Shown one piece after another: positions 41,335 through 50,822 of a DNA stretch of 64,000 nt; positions within the stretch are counted from its first letter, which is position 1, and each line of letters begins with the position of its first letter. The position numbers and the translations under genes were made by a program. A model generated the notes under the pieces. That model was not told where the DNA came from. It worked only from the letters and a program-made list of their open reading frames with translations, and did no database searches. The DNA is taken from assembly GCF_019039105.1 (NCBI RefSeq), contig NZ_JAHPIV010000013.1, positions 1-64,000 on the forward strand. The letters run 5' to 3'. The stretch is from Desertibacillus haloalkaliphilus. GTDB taxonomy: Bacteria > Bacillota > Bacilli > Bacillales > KJ1-10-99.

Positions 41335-42792
41335 TCAAGCGTTCGCTAAAATGGTTGCTATTTTGTCTTCGATCGCTTTTGCTTTTGAACCATTCGTTAA
41401 GTTATTAAGAATAATGGAAAAGATTAATTCGTCTCCACTTTTCGTTGTTACATAACCGGATAAAGAGCTTACCGTAGAAATTGTCCCAGTTTTTGCTCTT
41501 ACATTTCCTTGTGATGCTAAGTCGTTCATTCGCTTTGAAAGTGTTCCACCGATCTCTTTATCACTTGCTCCAGCAACTGGTAAAGCATTCAAAAAAGTAG
41601 GGTACCATGATTGATCTTGGATGGCATATAATAAATTCGTGAGCTCATTGGCGGGGATTAAATTGACATGAGAAATCCCGGAACCGTCTCTGATGACAAC
41701 TGTCTTTGGATCGACACCAAAGCGTATCAACACCTCTTCTACAACATCAATTCCAGCGTCCCAACTCCCTTCCCCTTTGCTAATTCTGCCAATCTCCTTG
41801 ATGAACATTTCACCATACCCGTTAAAACTATGTTTTAAAAATGGTACAAGTTGTTCTGCTAGTGGCTTCGACACATGAGAATAAAGCACGTCTGTCCCAT
41901 CAGGCGTTTCGCCAAACCTTAGATCCCCCCTCCATCTAATCCCTTGTTCTTGCAACGCATGTTTGAATAAATCAAGCGCAAATCCTGTTGGTTCCCAAAT
42001 TGCAATCGTCGCAGTATCCCCGTCACTAGTGATCGCAACCTCTCCTGATATAACTACCGTATTTGTACCATGAATTCGTTCAACCGTAAGTGGCTCCGCA
42101 TGACCACTGTCGACCGTATTGGTTTGATTTTTGATCGAAACATAGTTATTCTTTGGGCATAGCGTAACTGTTGCTTTTTCCCCCAATTCCTTTCCTGGTC
42201 TCACCTCGACGGTCACTGTACCAACATCTTCTTCATTACTCGCTGATGCCGTTAAAGCTGAAACTTGTCCTCCATATGGAGCTGTTTCATCACTCCACGG
42301 TAAATCAATCGAATAACGAACGTCATCATACCACGTATCGTCTGCAACGAGATCACCGTGAATATAGCTTACCCCACGCTCACGTAACTGAGCGGCTAAT
42401 TCATTAAAATCGTCGTTAACAAGGCTTGGATCTCCTTTTCCTTTTATGTAAACATTCCCTATTATCAGTTTCCAAAATCGCTCGCCATCTTTGAATAGTT
42501 CTGTTGAAAAGACATAATCCTCCCCTAACACCTCTAATGCAGCGGCTGCTGTTACAAGTTTCAAGTTAGACGCTGGTCTCAAACGAAGGTCACCAAGGTG
42601 ATCATAGAGAAGTTTTCCGGTAGTTGCATCACGGACACTGATACTCGCAATCGCTCCATCTAAGTCGTCATTTTCTTGCAGAAGCTGCTCAATTTTTCCA
42701 CCAAATGTTACATCGGTTATCTGGGCCTGTACAGGTAACGCAACAGCGAACATAAACAATAACAAGAGTAATGCTCGTCTTGTTCCTCTCAC
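41335..42792 (-). CDS. dacB: D-alanyl-D-alanine carboxypeptidase/endopeptidase, PBP4 (S13) family
   Basis: About 485 residues from the GTG at 42792 (behind GGAGGGAAACAA), giving a clear signal peptide ALLLLLFMFAVALPVQAQ; the upstream extension to 42999 overlaps the next gene and lacks homology. S13 peptidase motifs are SNLK (Ser75, in LRPASNLKLVTAAAAL), the SxN-type DGSGISHVN near residue 382 and KTG in RAKTGTISTVSSLSG near 430. The large insertion between the first two motifs is typical of PBP4. It trims or cleaves peptidoglycan cross-links outside the cell. Confidence 0.9.
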   Translation of the reverse strand: MRGTRRALLLLLFMFAVALPVQAQITDVTFGGKIEQLLQENDDLDGAIASISVRDATTGKLLYDHLGDLRLRPASNLKLVTAAAALEVLGEDYVFSTELFKDGERFWKLIIGNVYIKGKGDPSLVNDDFNELAAQLRERGVSYIHGDLVADDTWYDDVRYSIDLPWSDETAPYGGQVSALTASASNEEDVGTVTVEVRPGKELGEKATVTLCPKNNYVSIKNQTNTVDSGHAEPLTVERIHGTNTVVISGEVAITSDGDTATIAIWEPTGFALDLFKHALQEQGIRWRGDLRFGETPDGTDVLYSHVSKPLAEQLVPFLKHSFNGYGEMFIKEIGRISKGEGSWDAGIDVVEEVLIRFGVDPKTVVIRDGSGISHVNLIPANELTNLLYAIQDQSWYPTFLNALPVAGASDKEIGGTLSKRMNDLASQGNVRAKTGTISTVSSLSGYVTTKSGDELIFSIILNNLTNGSKAKAIEDKIATILANA

Positions 42793-42841
42793 TTGTTTCC
42801 CTCCAACTAACAAACTTAATTCATGGCAAGCCTGGTCCCGA

Positions 42842-43426
42842 TTACCTTGAAACGAAACGATTATTAGGAATCCAGAAGCGCCAAGGATATGTTTTAGCTT
42901 CACCACTATTATCGATGCCGATTCGTGGACCACAGGAAATCGTATCAGTCCGCTTTCCTTCTGCAACAAATAAAGGTTTTTCGTACAACGGGCGCCCATA
43001 ATCTTCTTTTACAATCCCAAGTGCTTTAGTTAGCTTTCCAGGGCCATTCGTTAGCTCTCGCTCCTTTTTATTACCACGACGCTGATACATTAATTCAATA
43101 CCTATGATGGGTTCAACCGCGCGAATGAGAACCGCTTCGGGCTGTTCAACATCTCCACTGACAACATTCACCAAACAATGAGTATGCATTACATACGTAT
43201 AAACAAACCCTGCTGGGCCAAACATCACCTCCGTTCGACGTGTTCGTCGATTTCCAAAGCTGTGTGCGGCCCTATCTGACGGTCCTATATATGCTTCTGT
43301 TTCAACAATCATTCCTGCTGTCAGCCCTTCCTCTGTTTCTTTAACAAGGAACATCCCAAGTAGCGATTGTGCAAGTTCAAGTGTCGGCATTAAAAAAAAG
43401 TCACGATTTACAGGAAGAAAAGACAT
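42842..43426 (-). CDS. 3-methyladenine DNA glycosylase (AAG/MPG family)
   Basis: About 194 residues from the ATG at 43426 (MSFLPVNRDFFLMPTLELAQ) behind AGAGGTGGATAAG. It has the AAG-fold motifs LLGMFLVKETEEGLTAGMIV, ETEAYIGPSDRAAHSFGNRR with the catalytic glutamate, FGPAGFVYTYVMHTHCLVNV and TNGPGKLTKALGI. It removes alkylated bases such as 3-methyladenine from DNA in base excision repair; B. subtilis Aag is the same size. It precedes dacB by 49 bp and may be co-transcribed by position only. Confidence 0.9.
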   Translation of the reverse strand: MSFLPVNRDFFLMPTLELAQSLLGMFLVKETEEGLTAGMIVETEAYIGPSDRAAHSFGNRRTRRTEVMFGPAGFVYTYVMHTHCLVNVVSGDVEQPEAVLIRAVEPIIGIELMYQRRGNKKERELTNGPGKLTKALGIVKEDYGRPLYEKPLFVAEGKRTDTISCGPRIGIDNSGEAKTYPWRFWIPNNRFVSR

Positions 43427-43587
43427 CTTATCCACCTCTTTCACAATATCTCCATTTATTATTATTATGTCGGTTACGCTTCTTAAAGAAAAGCCCCCAC
43501 TCACTGCTCTAGCAATGATGGAGGCAACAAAAAGAGATGTTACTATTCATTTTATAGTAATTGAACCTTAACGCTAGCGACGTTTGT

Positions 43588-44928
43588 CTACTTATTGAAA
43601 AATGTCGGTCGATTCGATGAGAATTTCCAACTTAACGGTTGTTGCATTTTATCGCGAATGGTCACATAGTGCATTAACGTTAATAAAACAACTCCTGTAT
43701 TCATCCCAATAATGATTCCATCCATTTGCAATTGAGGCATTGAACCGAGAACGATCATTAAAAGAAACGAAAGGCTCGTTGACCAAACCGAATGAAGAAA
43801 AGCATCTTTAACAAGTCCTAGTCCAATTAAAAAAGCTTGCATCGGAATAACAAAAAAATGAAAAAAGAAATAAGGAACGAGCAATTGTAAGTACACAGCT
43901 GCTGGAGAATCCTCAAAGAATAGACTAGTTAAATCATCAGAAAAGAAGTAAAACACGGTCGCAGCTGGGACAGCATAAACCAACGTAAATACCATCACTT
44001 TTTGCATTAACCGTTTTAATTTTGTTAAATCTTTATTTGCGTACGCTTCCGATACTGTAGGAATAAGAATAATGAGTAAAGAATGGGCGATAAAGGCGGG
44101 AAAAAAACCAATCGTAAAGGCAACCCCTGCTAACTTACCATATTGTATCACAGCTAATTCCTCTCCCATTCCCGCACGCATAAGTGCAAATTTGATTAGG
44201 AATGGCTTCACAGCAAATGAAGCTGCATGGAAAATTCTGAGCCCCGTTGTCGGAAGCGAAACTGACAATAGCGCATGCAATGCCGATGTTTGCTTGACTT
44301 GTTTTGACGTTTGACGACGTAATCCCTTCATCACAGCAATAAATTGAATAAACAGGTATAAAAAAACAACCAATTCAGTTGCAATTAACGTACAAATCGA
44401 GATTAAAATCGCCACTTCCGAATCAAAATGAAACAACTGAAAAACAGCGATTAACAATACTAATTGCACAGCTCGTCGTAAAAAATTGGCTATTGCAATT
44501 TTCCCCATATGTTGAGAGCCCATAAAATAACCTCTAGCTACAGATGAAAACGATATAATCGGTACGAGCAATAATAACAGCCATTTTAATAACGGATGAT
44601 ATTTATCAAATACAGGGAGAAGTGGAAAGACGATAACTGCGATAAGAAAAAAAGCAACTGTAAAAGCTCCTGTAAATCGAACCGTATGCTGCAAAAAACT
44701 ACGATGATAAACCCTGTCTTTTTCGGCAATCGCCTTTGAAATTGAAATCGGCAGCTCCATACTTGCGATCACAACGAGAAAAACGATCGTTGGTAAGATC
44801 GCCATATAAAGACCTAATCCTTCTTCTCCTAATTCACGAGCAAGGACCATGTTAATTAGAAATTCTAAACACTCACTGATAAACGCTGCTACGATCAGTA
44901 GTAATGAACCTTTTAGAAATGTATTCAT
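43588..44928 (-). CDS. ykvU: Polysaccharide/lipid flippase, SpoVB/YkvU family
   Basis: A 446-residue MATE/MVF-superfamily protein with about 12-14 membrane segments and the family N-terminus MNTFLKGSLLLIVAAFISEC followed by LARELGEEGLGLYMAILPTI and LPISISKAIAEKDR. Length and pattern fit YkvU (445 residues), a SpoVB-like sporulation-associated flippase of B. subtilis, better than SpoVB itself (about 518). It may flip lipid-linked sugar intermediates during cortex or envelope synthesis; that is inferred from the family. Start behind AAGGAGAGACGAT. Confidence 0.8.
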   Translation of the reverse strand: MNTFLKGSLLLIVAAFISECLEFLINMVLARELGEEGLGLYMAILPTIVFLVVIASMELPISISKAIAEKDRVYHRSFLQHTVRFTGAFTVAFFLIAVIVFPLLPVFDKYHPLLKWLLLLLVPIISFSSVARGYFMGSQHMGKIAIANFLRRAVQLVLLIAVFQLFHFDSEVAILISICTLIATELVVFLYLFIQFIAVMKGLRRQTSKQVKQTSALHALLSVSLPTTGLRIFHAASFAVKPFLIKFALMRAGMGEELAVIQYGKLAGVAFTIGFFPAFIAHSLLIILIPTVSEAYANKDLTKLKRLMQKVMVFTLVYAVPAATVFYFFSDDLTSLFFEDSPAAVYLQLLVPYFFFHFFVIPMQAFLIGLGLVKDAFLHSVWSTSLSFLLMIVLGSMPQLQMDGIIIGMNTGVVLLTLMHYVTIRDKMQQPLSWKFSSNRPTFFNK

Positions 44929-45009
44929 ATCGTCTCTCCTTATCTCATCTCTATTCCATACCTATGAGACAAGGATCAGAATTATATTGAAAACATTTCA
45001 AAGAAGGTC

Positions 45010-45048
45010 AAAAATCCTTTCTTGATTTTAGTTCAAGAAAGGATTTTT
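45010..45048 (-). terminator. Terminator of the half-length flavoprotein gene
   Basis: Perfect 16-bp stem AAAAATCCTTTCTTGA / TCAAGAAAGGATTTTT with a 7-nt loop, 61 bp after the stop, ending in T residues on the minus strand. Confidence 0.9.
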
Positions 45049-45109
45049 GCAGACCTTACTTCATTTAACCTGCTTTTCTACAAGTCTTAGTTGATCAGAT
45101 AAAACCCGT

Positions 45110-45676
45110 CTACCCTTTAAGGATATCATGGTCAACGTAACGTTCACCATTGATTTCACTAATGATATTAATCGCTACTTTTGCACCGTCACCAGCTGTT
45201 ATAATTGTATGCATCGATACACCTGCAATTGTTCCAGCAGCCCAGATCCCTTTCTTATTTGTTTGACCTTCCGCATTAACGTCTATAATTGTTTTAATAC
45301 GAGGTTCAGTCCCTGGAATCGTACGAACACCAATTTTTTCAGCAAGCGCTGCGACCATTCCAGTAGCAAGGATCACATGTGTTGCTTCATATGTGTTTCC
45401 ATCTTCTGTATAAACAGTTTGTTTATCACCATCGGTTTGAATATCTGAAACTTCACCTTCAACCCATTCTGTTCCAAATTTAACCGCTTGTTTTTTCCCG
45501 ACCTCTAATAAATCTGGTCCAGAGATACCATCTACACCATAATGATTATCCATCCATGCTTTTTTTGTTACACTTTTTTGATTATCAATAACTAGCGTTT
45601 TTTTACCTGCTTTACTTGCAAATAACGCTGCACTTCCACCTGTTGGTCCCCCGCCAACGATTACGATATCATACAT
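45110..45676 (-). CDS. Half-length thioredoxin-reductase-like flavoprotein
   Basis: About 188 residues from the ATG at 45676 (MYDIVIVGGGPTGGSAALFA) behind GAAGGAGATGGGAAG. It has the FAD-binding start, the segment ATHVILATGMVAA near residue 108, and then jumps directly to the C-terminal FAD motif GIWAAGTIAGVSMHTIITAGDGAK (in parts GIWAAGTIAGV and SMHTIITAGDG). The NADPH domain and the redox CxxC of thioredoxin reductase are missing. Such one-domain proteins are a known short family in Bacillaceae, so this is not a recent truncation; the redox partner is unknown. Confidence 0.75.
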   Translation of the reverse strand: MYDIVIVGGGPTGGSAALFASKAGKKTLVIDNQKSVTKKAWMDNHYGVDGISGPDLLEVGKKQAVKFGTEWVEGEVSDIQTDGDKQTVYTEDGNTYEATHVILATGMVAALAEKIGVRTIPGTEPRIKTIIDVNAEGQTNKKGIWAAGTIAGVSMHTIITAGDGAKVAINIISEINGERYVDHDILKG

Positions 45677-45789
45677 CTTCCCATCTCCTTCTTCATTTAA
45701 CTTCATTTTTCATCTTAGGAAAAAAAGGTGATGAAGTAAAGCAAGATGCTCTAACATTCGACATTATGTTCGTAAATCCTTAGCTACTC

Positions 45790-46059
45790 TCATGACTGGT
45801 ATAATTGTTGAACTCGTCCCAAATCACTTACAAGCAGTTGAATCTCATTTTCTTTAAGAGGTATTAACAATTGATCGTATAGAGAGACCACTTGACCTCC
45901 TTCTTCCTTCTCGTGTTTTTTTAAATAGTCATACAGTTGTTCACACTGAGATTTAGTGAGTACCGTTTCAGTTGTTAGATGTTTGACTTGTTGCACTGTA
46001 AATTCATCATCTGCTTCATCATATGTACCTACAATTAAGCTTCCATCAACCTGTATCAT
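45790..46059 (-). CDS. Hypothetical protein (89 aa)
   Basis: I do not recognise this 89-residue acidic protein. It begins MIQVDGSLIVGTYDEADDEF and ends KENEIQLLVSDLGRVQQLYQ, with no membrane segment or cysteine motif except one Cys in LTKSQCEQLYDYL. Start ATG follows TTAGGAGGTGGAGC, a strong ribosome site, which supports a real gene. It is followed by the half-length flavoprotein gene. Confidence 0.55.
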   Translation of the reverse strand: MIQVDGSLIVGTYDEADDEFTVQQVKHLTTETVLTKSQCEQLYDYLKKHEKEEGGQVVSLYDQLLIPLKENEIQLLVSDLGRVQQLYQS

Positions 46060-46444
46060 GCTCCACCTCCTAAAGAATTCATTGCGACGCTAAGCCACTA
46101 TAGCCATCACATAGTCAATCAGTCCTTACACCATATAAAAAAGAAGAAAGGATAACGTAAATCCAATATAGAAACCCTCTCCAGCCTGTCGAGGAGAATA
46201 GAATTGCGTCGTGTAGAGACCGACAAGAACTGCCGCCACACAAAGTAGCAACGGAATAATGATCGTCCTTTTTTCTTCATAATTGGTATTATTCTTTACT
46301 TCTCACCTCAATTTGTCATGGGTCACCTACAATTTATAGGTATTATTTTCAAATCAGCCCTTGACTATTCGAAAACAAGGGATGCCCAAAAGGTCATGTT
46401 CACCTTTTACTACATCCCTGAAGAAGAATGTGGTAGAAACGCAA
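46060..46444. other. Intergenic stretch between histidine kinase and the 89-residue gene
   Basis: 385 bp. The left half holds a membrane-protein-like frame without a normal start (46115-46293). The right half, next to the kinase stop, shows no hairpin strong enough to call, and no gene on either strand with a ribosome site. Confidence 0.5.
46115..46293 (-). CDS. Possible two-helix membrane protein, start unclear
   Basis: One frame reads NNTNYEEKRTIIIPLLLCVA then AVLVGLYTTQFYSPRQAGEG and FYIGFTLSFLLFLYGVRTD before TGA. The two hydrophobic helices flanking a charged turn look real. A GAGGTGA site and a GTG stand upstream in another frame, so a one-base frameshift in the A-rich leader may separate the start from the body. 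It may be a broken gene. Confidence 0.4.
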
Positions 46445-48235
46445 CTATTGAGCTTGATCGACTAACGGGAGCATCAGTTCAAATACAGTCCCTTTTCTTC
46501 CTGAATAGACTAAATGGATGCTCCCTTCATGACTTTCAAGCACCCTTCGAATAATCGTTAAACCCAAACCAGTTCCATCGTCTTTATTCGTAATAAACGG
46601 TTCAAAAATTTGTGCTTTCATCTCTTCTGGAATCCCTGGTCCATCATCTGCAATGTAAATCAATGCTTGTCCATTTTCTTGTTTTGATGTAATTGAAATC
46701 GTCCCTTCTTCACCTAAAGCCTGTATGCTATTTCTAAGCAAATTATGAAACACTTGTTTCATTTGGTTAAAATCGATATGAACTAGGAGCCGCTCTAAAC
46801 TAACATCAATCGAAATATCAACAGGACAACTTGAATGGATAATTGGTAAAATTTCGTCTAAAACAGTGTGAATATAATAGTCGTTTTTCTTTGGGGTTCC
46901 TGGCTTAGCTAGCATTAACATATCCTCAATAATATAATTAATGCGGTCGATCTCCTTTAAAATTAACGGCAATTGGTATTGATCACGTTCATGCTCGTCG
47001 ACTGTTTGATTCATAATCGTTAAAAATCCATGAATAACCGCTAACGGATTTCTAATTTCATGAGCAGAGCTTGCCGCCACTTCGCCCGCGAGCGCTAATT
47101 TTTCCGATCGATGAATTCTTTTTTCAAGTGCATCCGCCGATGATACATCTAAAAAGTAAAAAATCCGTCCGACGATCTCAGCCTTTTCATTGAAAAGTGG
47201 TGACTGTGAAACTAACACTTTTGATTCCTTTCCTGAAGAATCGATTTGAATTTTTTTCGTATCAAAAAACTCACCAGATCGAAACAGCTCCCACAACTCT
47301 TTATTTTTATCTAATCGAATAGAACCCTTAACCAAGTGCTCAAGTTCCTTACTTGTCACACCGGTAAGCTTGCGTGCTTGGCTATTAATCTCGATTTGAT
47401 GACCTTGATTATATAAAGTAATAATCCCTATTGGAATTGAAGCCAAAATTTGTTCACGAAGTAATTTTTCTTTATATAATGTGTCAAATGACTCACGTAA
47501 CCGTATTGACATTTGATTGATAGCTACAGTTAATTTTTTAAACTCATACTGAGGATGCTTATCTATTGTTAATCCATAGTCACCTTCTGAAATAGCACTA
47601 ACTTTGTCTACTAACTTTTCAGTTGGTTTGGAGATTCCTAGGCTAATTTTGTACGATAAATAGATTGATAAAAACGTTGCAAAACTCGTAATCATTAATA
47701 ATATCCATAGCGTGGTGACAATGATTTCACGTATCTCACTCGACTGCTCAGTTAATGATGTATAAGCCTCACCCTGAAGTTGATCTAGTTGTGCTTTTGC
47801 AGATGTAATCATTGGTAGCAACTCTTCTTCGATCACTTGTTTTGCTGCATCGTTACTTGAATATATGAGTAACCCTTTTACTTTATTTTCATAGACAAAG
47901 TTGATCATATCAAGATCTTTATTTACCTCGACAAGAGCAGCTGGAACCTCATCTGCGATGTCACTAATTACCCGATAATCAAAATCATCAATTACTGACT
48001 CTGAATCGGTTTCTAAAAAGCGTTCTAATTGATAGCGTTTCAACGCTAATTCTTTTTGCCATTCATTGAGCCATAATAACTCTTGAACTTTTTCCTTATT
48101 AAACTGATTCACATCATTCACCTGACTGAATGAATGGACAAACAATAATGAACCACCACTTAAGAGTGAAACAACAAGGAGCATAGCGATTAGAATTTTA
48201 TTTCGAAAAGACATACGCTTCAATATGTTTTCCAT
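46445..48235 (-). CDS. Membrane sensor histidine kinase (HAMP-PAS-HisKA-HATPase)
   Basis: About 596 residues from the ATG at 48235. Order: membrane helix (residues about 13-35), extracellular helical sensor (about 40-170), second helix (VTTLWILLMITSFATFLSIY), HAMP (ISKPTEKLVDKVSAISEGDY), PAS (about 255-365), HisKA with the phospho-accepting histidine in SSAHEIRNPLAVIHGFL near residue 390, and HATPase with NLLRNSIQALG, IYIADDGPGIP and GTGLGLTII. The H-box resembles sporulation-type kinases. No response regulator gene is adjacent. It is 32 bp behind a BMP-family binding protein gene, which may supply the ligand. Confidence 0.88.
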   Translation of the reverse strand: MENILKRMSFRNKILIAMLLVVSLLSGGSLLFVHSFSQVNDVNQFNKEKVQELLWLNEWQKELALKRYQLERFLETDSESVIDDFDYRVISDIADEVPAALVEVNKDLDMINFVYENKVKGLLIYSSNDAAKQVIEEELLPMITSAKAQLDQLQGEAYTSLTEQSSEIREIIVTTLWILLMITSFATFLSIYLSYKISLGISKPTEKLVDKVSAISEGDYGLTIDKHPQYEFKKLTVAINQMSIRLRESFDTLYKEKLLREQILASIPIGIITLYNQGHQIEINSQARKLTGVTSKELEHLVKGSIRLDKNKELWELFRSGEFFDTKKIQIDSSGKESKVLVSQSPLFNEKAEIVGRIFYFLDVSSADALEKRIHRSEKLALAGEVAASSAHEIRNPLAVIHGFLTIMNQTVDEHERDQYQLPLILKEIDRINYIIEDMLMLAKPGTPKKNDYYIHTVLDEILPIIHSSCPVDISIDVSLERLLVHIDFNQMKQVFHNLLRNSIQALGEEGTISITSKQENGQALIYIADDGPGIPEEMKAQIFEPFITNKDDGTGLGLTIIRRVLESHEGSIHLVYSGRKGTVFELMLPLVDQAQ

Positions 48236-48267
48236 CACCAATAAGCCCCTTCCCACTGTTTAAACAA

Positions 48268-49287
48268 TCAACTATCTATATCAATGATATATGAACCATT
48301 ATTATAGCTTTCGATTGTATCCTTCAATTTGTTTTCAATTTCATCTGATACCATCGGTCCAAGAGGGGCAAATTTGTATACCCCGTCTTTAAAATCAAGT
48401 ACAGTTTCACCAGCACGTAATCCATCTGGACGTAAAAATCGACGTAAAATACTAATATATGTTTCTGGAATATCAACCATTACACTCGTAATGACATGGT
48501 CACGGGCCATATACGCTTGGTCATCTAAATAACCAATCGCATAGACATCTGCACCCTCGGCTTCATGAATAACAGCTCGATTATACGCATTTCCTTTTGT
48601 AAAAATCACATCTGCTCCATCCTCAATTGCTTCCCTAGCTAAAAGCGCTGCTTCATGTTCATCATCACGACTATTAACCACTTTGTGTATCAGCGTAATT
48701 GATGAATCTTCACTTTTCACTCCATATTTAAATCCTACTGTGCCCTCGTCTGTATTTTTAAATGGGTCAATGATTGCAATCTTATTTGTTTCAGTCATAA
48801 GTGCCGCAACTAAACCCGTAAAATATCCATGAGAAATATTATGAAATGTGAAGACCGATTGATTGTCATGTTGTGATGTTCCATTTATAGTGACAAAATG
48901 AATATGTTCATAGTCAGGTGCCACTTTTGTAAACACGTCTGAAAACTCTCTCCCATGACCAATGATGATGTCATGGCCATGATCAATAAACATTCTCACC
49001 GTCTGTGCAATCTTCTCATCGGTATCCCTTTCACTCACTAATTCAACTTGGACCTGGAATTCTTCTCTGATCCTTTGCTTTCCCTCATAAGCAAGGCTCC
49101 CCCAGCTTTGATCATAAATCCTATCGGAAGTAATAATACCGACAGAAAAATCTTCAACATCAATCGCTGTACCTTCGTTGTCATTCATTGTTATTGTATA
49201 TACTCTAAATGCAACGCTTATAATTAAAGCACTCGCGAGGATAATACTCGTTATAATGATTCGTGATAGTATTTTTTTTTGTGACAT
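48268..49287 (-). CDS. BMP-family substrate-binding protein (Med-like), membrane-anchored
   Basis: A 339-residue protein with an N-terminal uncleaved-looking membrane helix (IIITSIILASALIISVAFRV) and a basic-membrane-protein (PBP type I) fold: IITSDRIYDQSWGSLAYEGK, DHGHDIIIGHGREFSDVF and GYFTGLVAALMTETNKIAII. It is similar to Med, the ComK-activating BMP protein of B. subtilis. BMP proteins bind nucleosides or related ligands. The gene is directly followed by a histidine kinase and no ABC transporter is present, so a sensing role for the pair is inferred. It lacks the lipoprotein cysteine of most BMP proteins. Confidence 0.82.
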   Translation of the reverse strand: MSQKKILSRIIITSIILASALIISVAFRVYTITMNDNEGTAIDVEDFSVGIITSDRIYDQSWGSLAYEGKQRIREEFQVQVELVSERDTDEKIAQTVRMFIDHGHDIIIGHGREFSDVFTKVAPDYEHIHFVTINGTSQHDNQSVFTFHNISHGYFTGLVAALMTETNKIAIIDPFKNTDEGTVGFKYGVKSEDSSITLIHKVVNSRDDEHEAALLAREAIEDGADVIFTKGNAYNRAVIHEAEGADVYAIGYLDDQAYMARDHVITSVMVDIPETYISILRRFLRPDGLRAGETVLDFKDGVYKFAPLGPMVSDEIENKLKDTIESYNNGSYIIDIDS

Positions 49288-49360
49288 ATTTCCCCTCTTT
49301 TTTTCTCTTTTTTACTTCTATTATAGCATCAAACGTTCATTCAAAACTGACAAAAAACGA

Positions 49361-50719
49361 TCAAATCTCCCTAACATCCAAACGGCTTTGAATTAAGCGT
49401 AACCTTAAATAAAACCCAACTGCAGCACAGGTTAAACCAATCGTGATCCCTATCCAGTATCCATACGGACCTAATTGCGTATAGACAGCAAGAATAAACC
49501 CAGATGGTATCCCTACACCCCAATAAGATAAAAGAGCAATAAAAAACGGAATGGTAACATCTTTGTATCCTCTTAAAACACCAATAAGTGAACTTTGAAC
49601 GGCATCGGATAATTGATAAAAGATCGCAAAAATCAAAAATTGCTTGACCATAATCACAACTCCTCTATGATCGCTATAAAGCATCGCAACCTGTTCACGG
49701 AACAGGTATAGAAAAATTGAACTAATGCTCAAGATTCCGATTGATGCTATGACTCCGAGACGCGTGTATTGCCTAGCATCGTGGATTCGTTTAGCTCCTA
49801 CTTCATAGCCAACCATAATGGTCAATGCCATCGATATACTTAAAGGAACCATAAAAATCAATGTGGTAAAATTTATAGCCGCTTGATGGGCAGCAATCGT
49901 TACGGTATCAAACATAGCCCCAACCATTAATGTTACCGCTGCAAAGATACTTGCTTCAAAGAAGATTGAAAGACCGATTGGTATTCCAATTTTTAAAATC
50001 TCCTTCCATGTCACGGGTGACGGGATGTACCAATTCACAAATAAACGAAATGGCCTAACCTCCTCAACCTTAACGGTCATCCAAATGCTAAAACCAACAA
50101 TTATCCAATAGGTGATCGCTGTTGCGTAACCTGCACCAACCCCTCCTAGCTCAGGCAAACCGAACGCGCCAAAAATTAAACCGTAATTTAATAAAATGTT
50201 AAAAGGGATGGCCATTAATGTGATGATCATCGTAATTTTTGTATGTCCTTGTGCGTCAAAAAAGTTCCGAATCACATTCGAAACAAATAATGGGACAATC
50301 CCTATGGCTAATCCAATGAGATAATGCTTCGCAATCTGATGGACTGCCGGTTCTAAATTCATAAACAGTAATATCGGCTCCAACAGGAAGCCACCTACCA
50401 AAATCACTGCTAGACCGATTAGAACTGCCACATATAGAGCTTGAGTAACTGTATGACCAATCTTGTTACGCTCGCCGCTTCCGATAAACTGTGAAACAAT
50501 CGGTGTAACCGCTAATAATACGCCGTTAAGTCCAGTAAATAACGGAAGCCACAAGCTTGAACCGATTGCAACACCAGCTAAATCATCCGTGCCTGCTCTA
50601 CCAGACATGAGCGTATCAAAAAAGTTCATAGCAAATAAGCCGATTTGAGTCACTAAAATCGGCCATAAAATCACTATAAATAATTTTATTTTTTCACGTA
50701 TCGTTTGCGCATAATGCAT
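49361..50719 (-). CDS. MATE family multidrug efflux transporter
   Basis: About 452 residues from the ATG at 50719 (MHYAQTIREKIKLF) behind GGAGGAAAGTAC. Twelve membrane helices with the MATE repeats: ILWPILVTQIGLFAMNFFDT near the start, GVLLAVTPIVSQFIGSGERN, and in the second half AAHQAAINFTTLIFMVPLSI. MATE/NorM proteins export cationic drugs and dyes with sodium or proton antiport. Substrates cannot be predicted. It resembles the NorM group including B. subtilis YeeO/YojI. Monocistronic. Confidence 0.9.
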   Translation of the reverse strand: MHYAQTIREKIKLFIVILWPILVTQIGLFAMNFFDTLMSGRAGTDDLAGVAIGSSLWLPLFTGLNGVLLAVTPIVSQFIGSGERNKIGHTVTQALYVAVLIGLAVILVGGFLLEPILLFMNLEPAVHQIAKHYLIGLAIGIVPLFVSNVIRNFFDAQGHTKITMIITLMAIPFNILLNYGLIFGAFGLPELGGVGAGYATAITYWIIVGFSIWMTVKVEEVRPFRLFVNWYIPSPVTWKEILKIGIPIGLSIFFEASIFAAVTLMVGAMFDTVTIAAHQAAINFTTLIFMVPLSISMALTIMVGYEVGAKRIHDARQYTRLGVIASIGILSISSIFLYLFREQVAMLYSDHRGVVIMVKQFLIFAIFYQLSDAVQSSLIGVLRGYKDVTIPFFIALLSYWGVGIPSGFILAVYTQLGPYGYWIGITIGLTCAAVGFYLRLRLIQSRLDVREI

Positions 50720-50822
50720 GTACTTTCCTCCAAAAACGCTATTCAAAAATAAATATAATACCAGAAATACACGAACAAGTCAATCAAAAAGAGAATCGAC
50801 AAAAGCCGATCCTCACATTTTG

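Noticed and set aside
42793-42999. 69-codon extension of the PBP4-like gene
   Set aside because: It overlaps the DNA glycosylase gene, has no homology, and the GTG at 42792 has a ribosome site directly before a signal peptide.
43486-43530. Possible terminator hairpin upstream of the glycosylase gene
   Set aside because: Pairing is short and interrupted, with no T-run in either direction.
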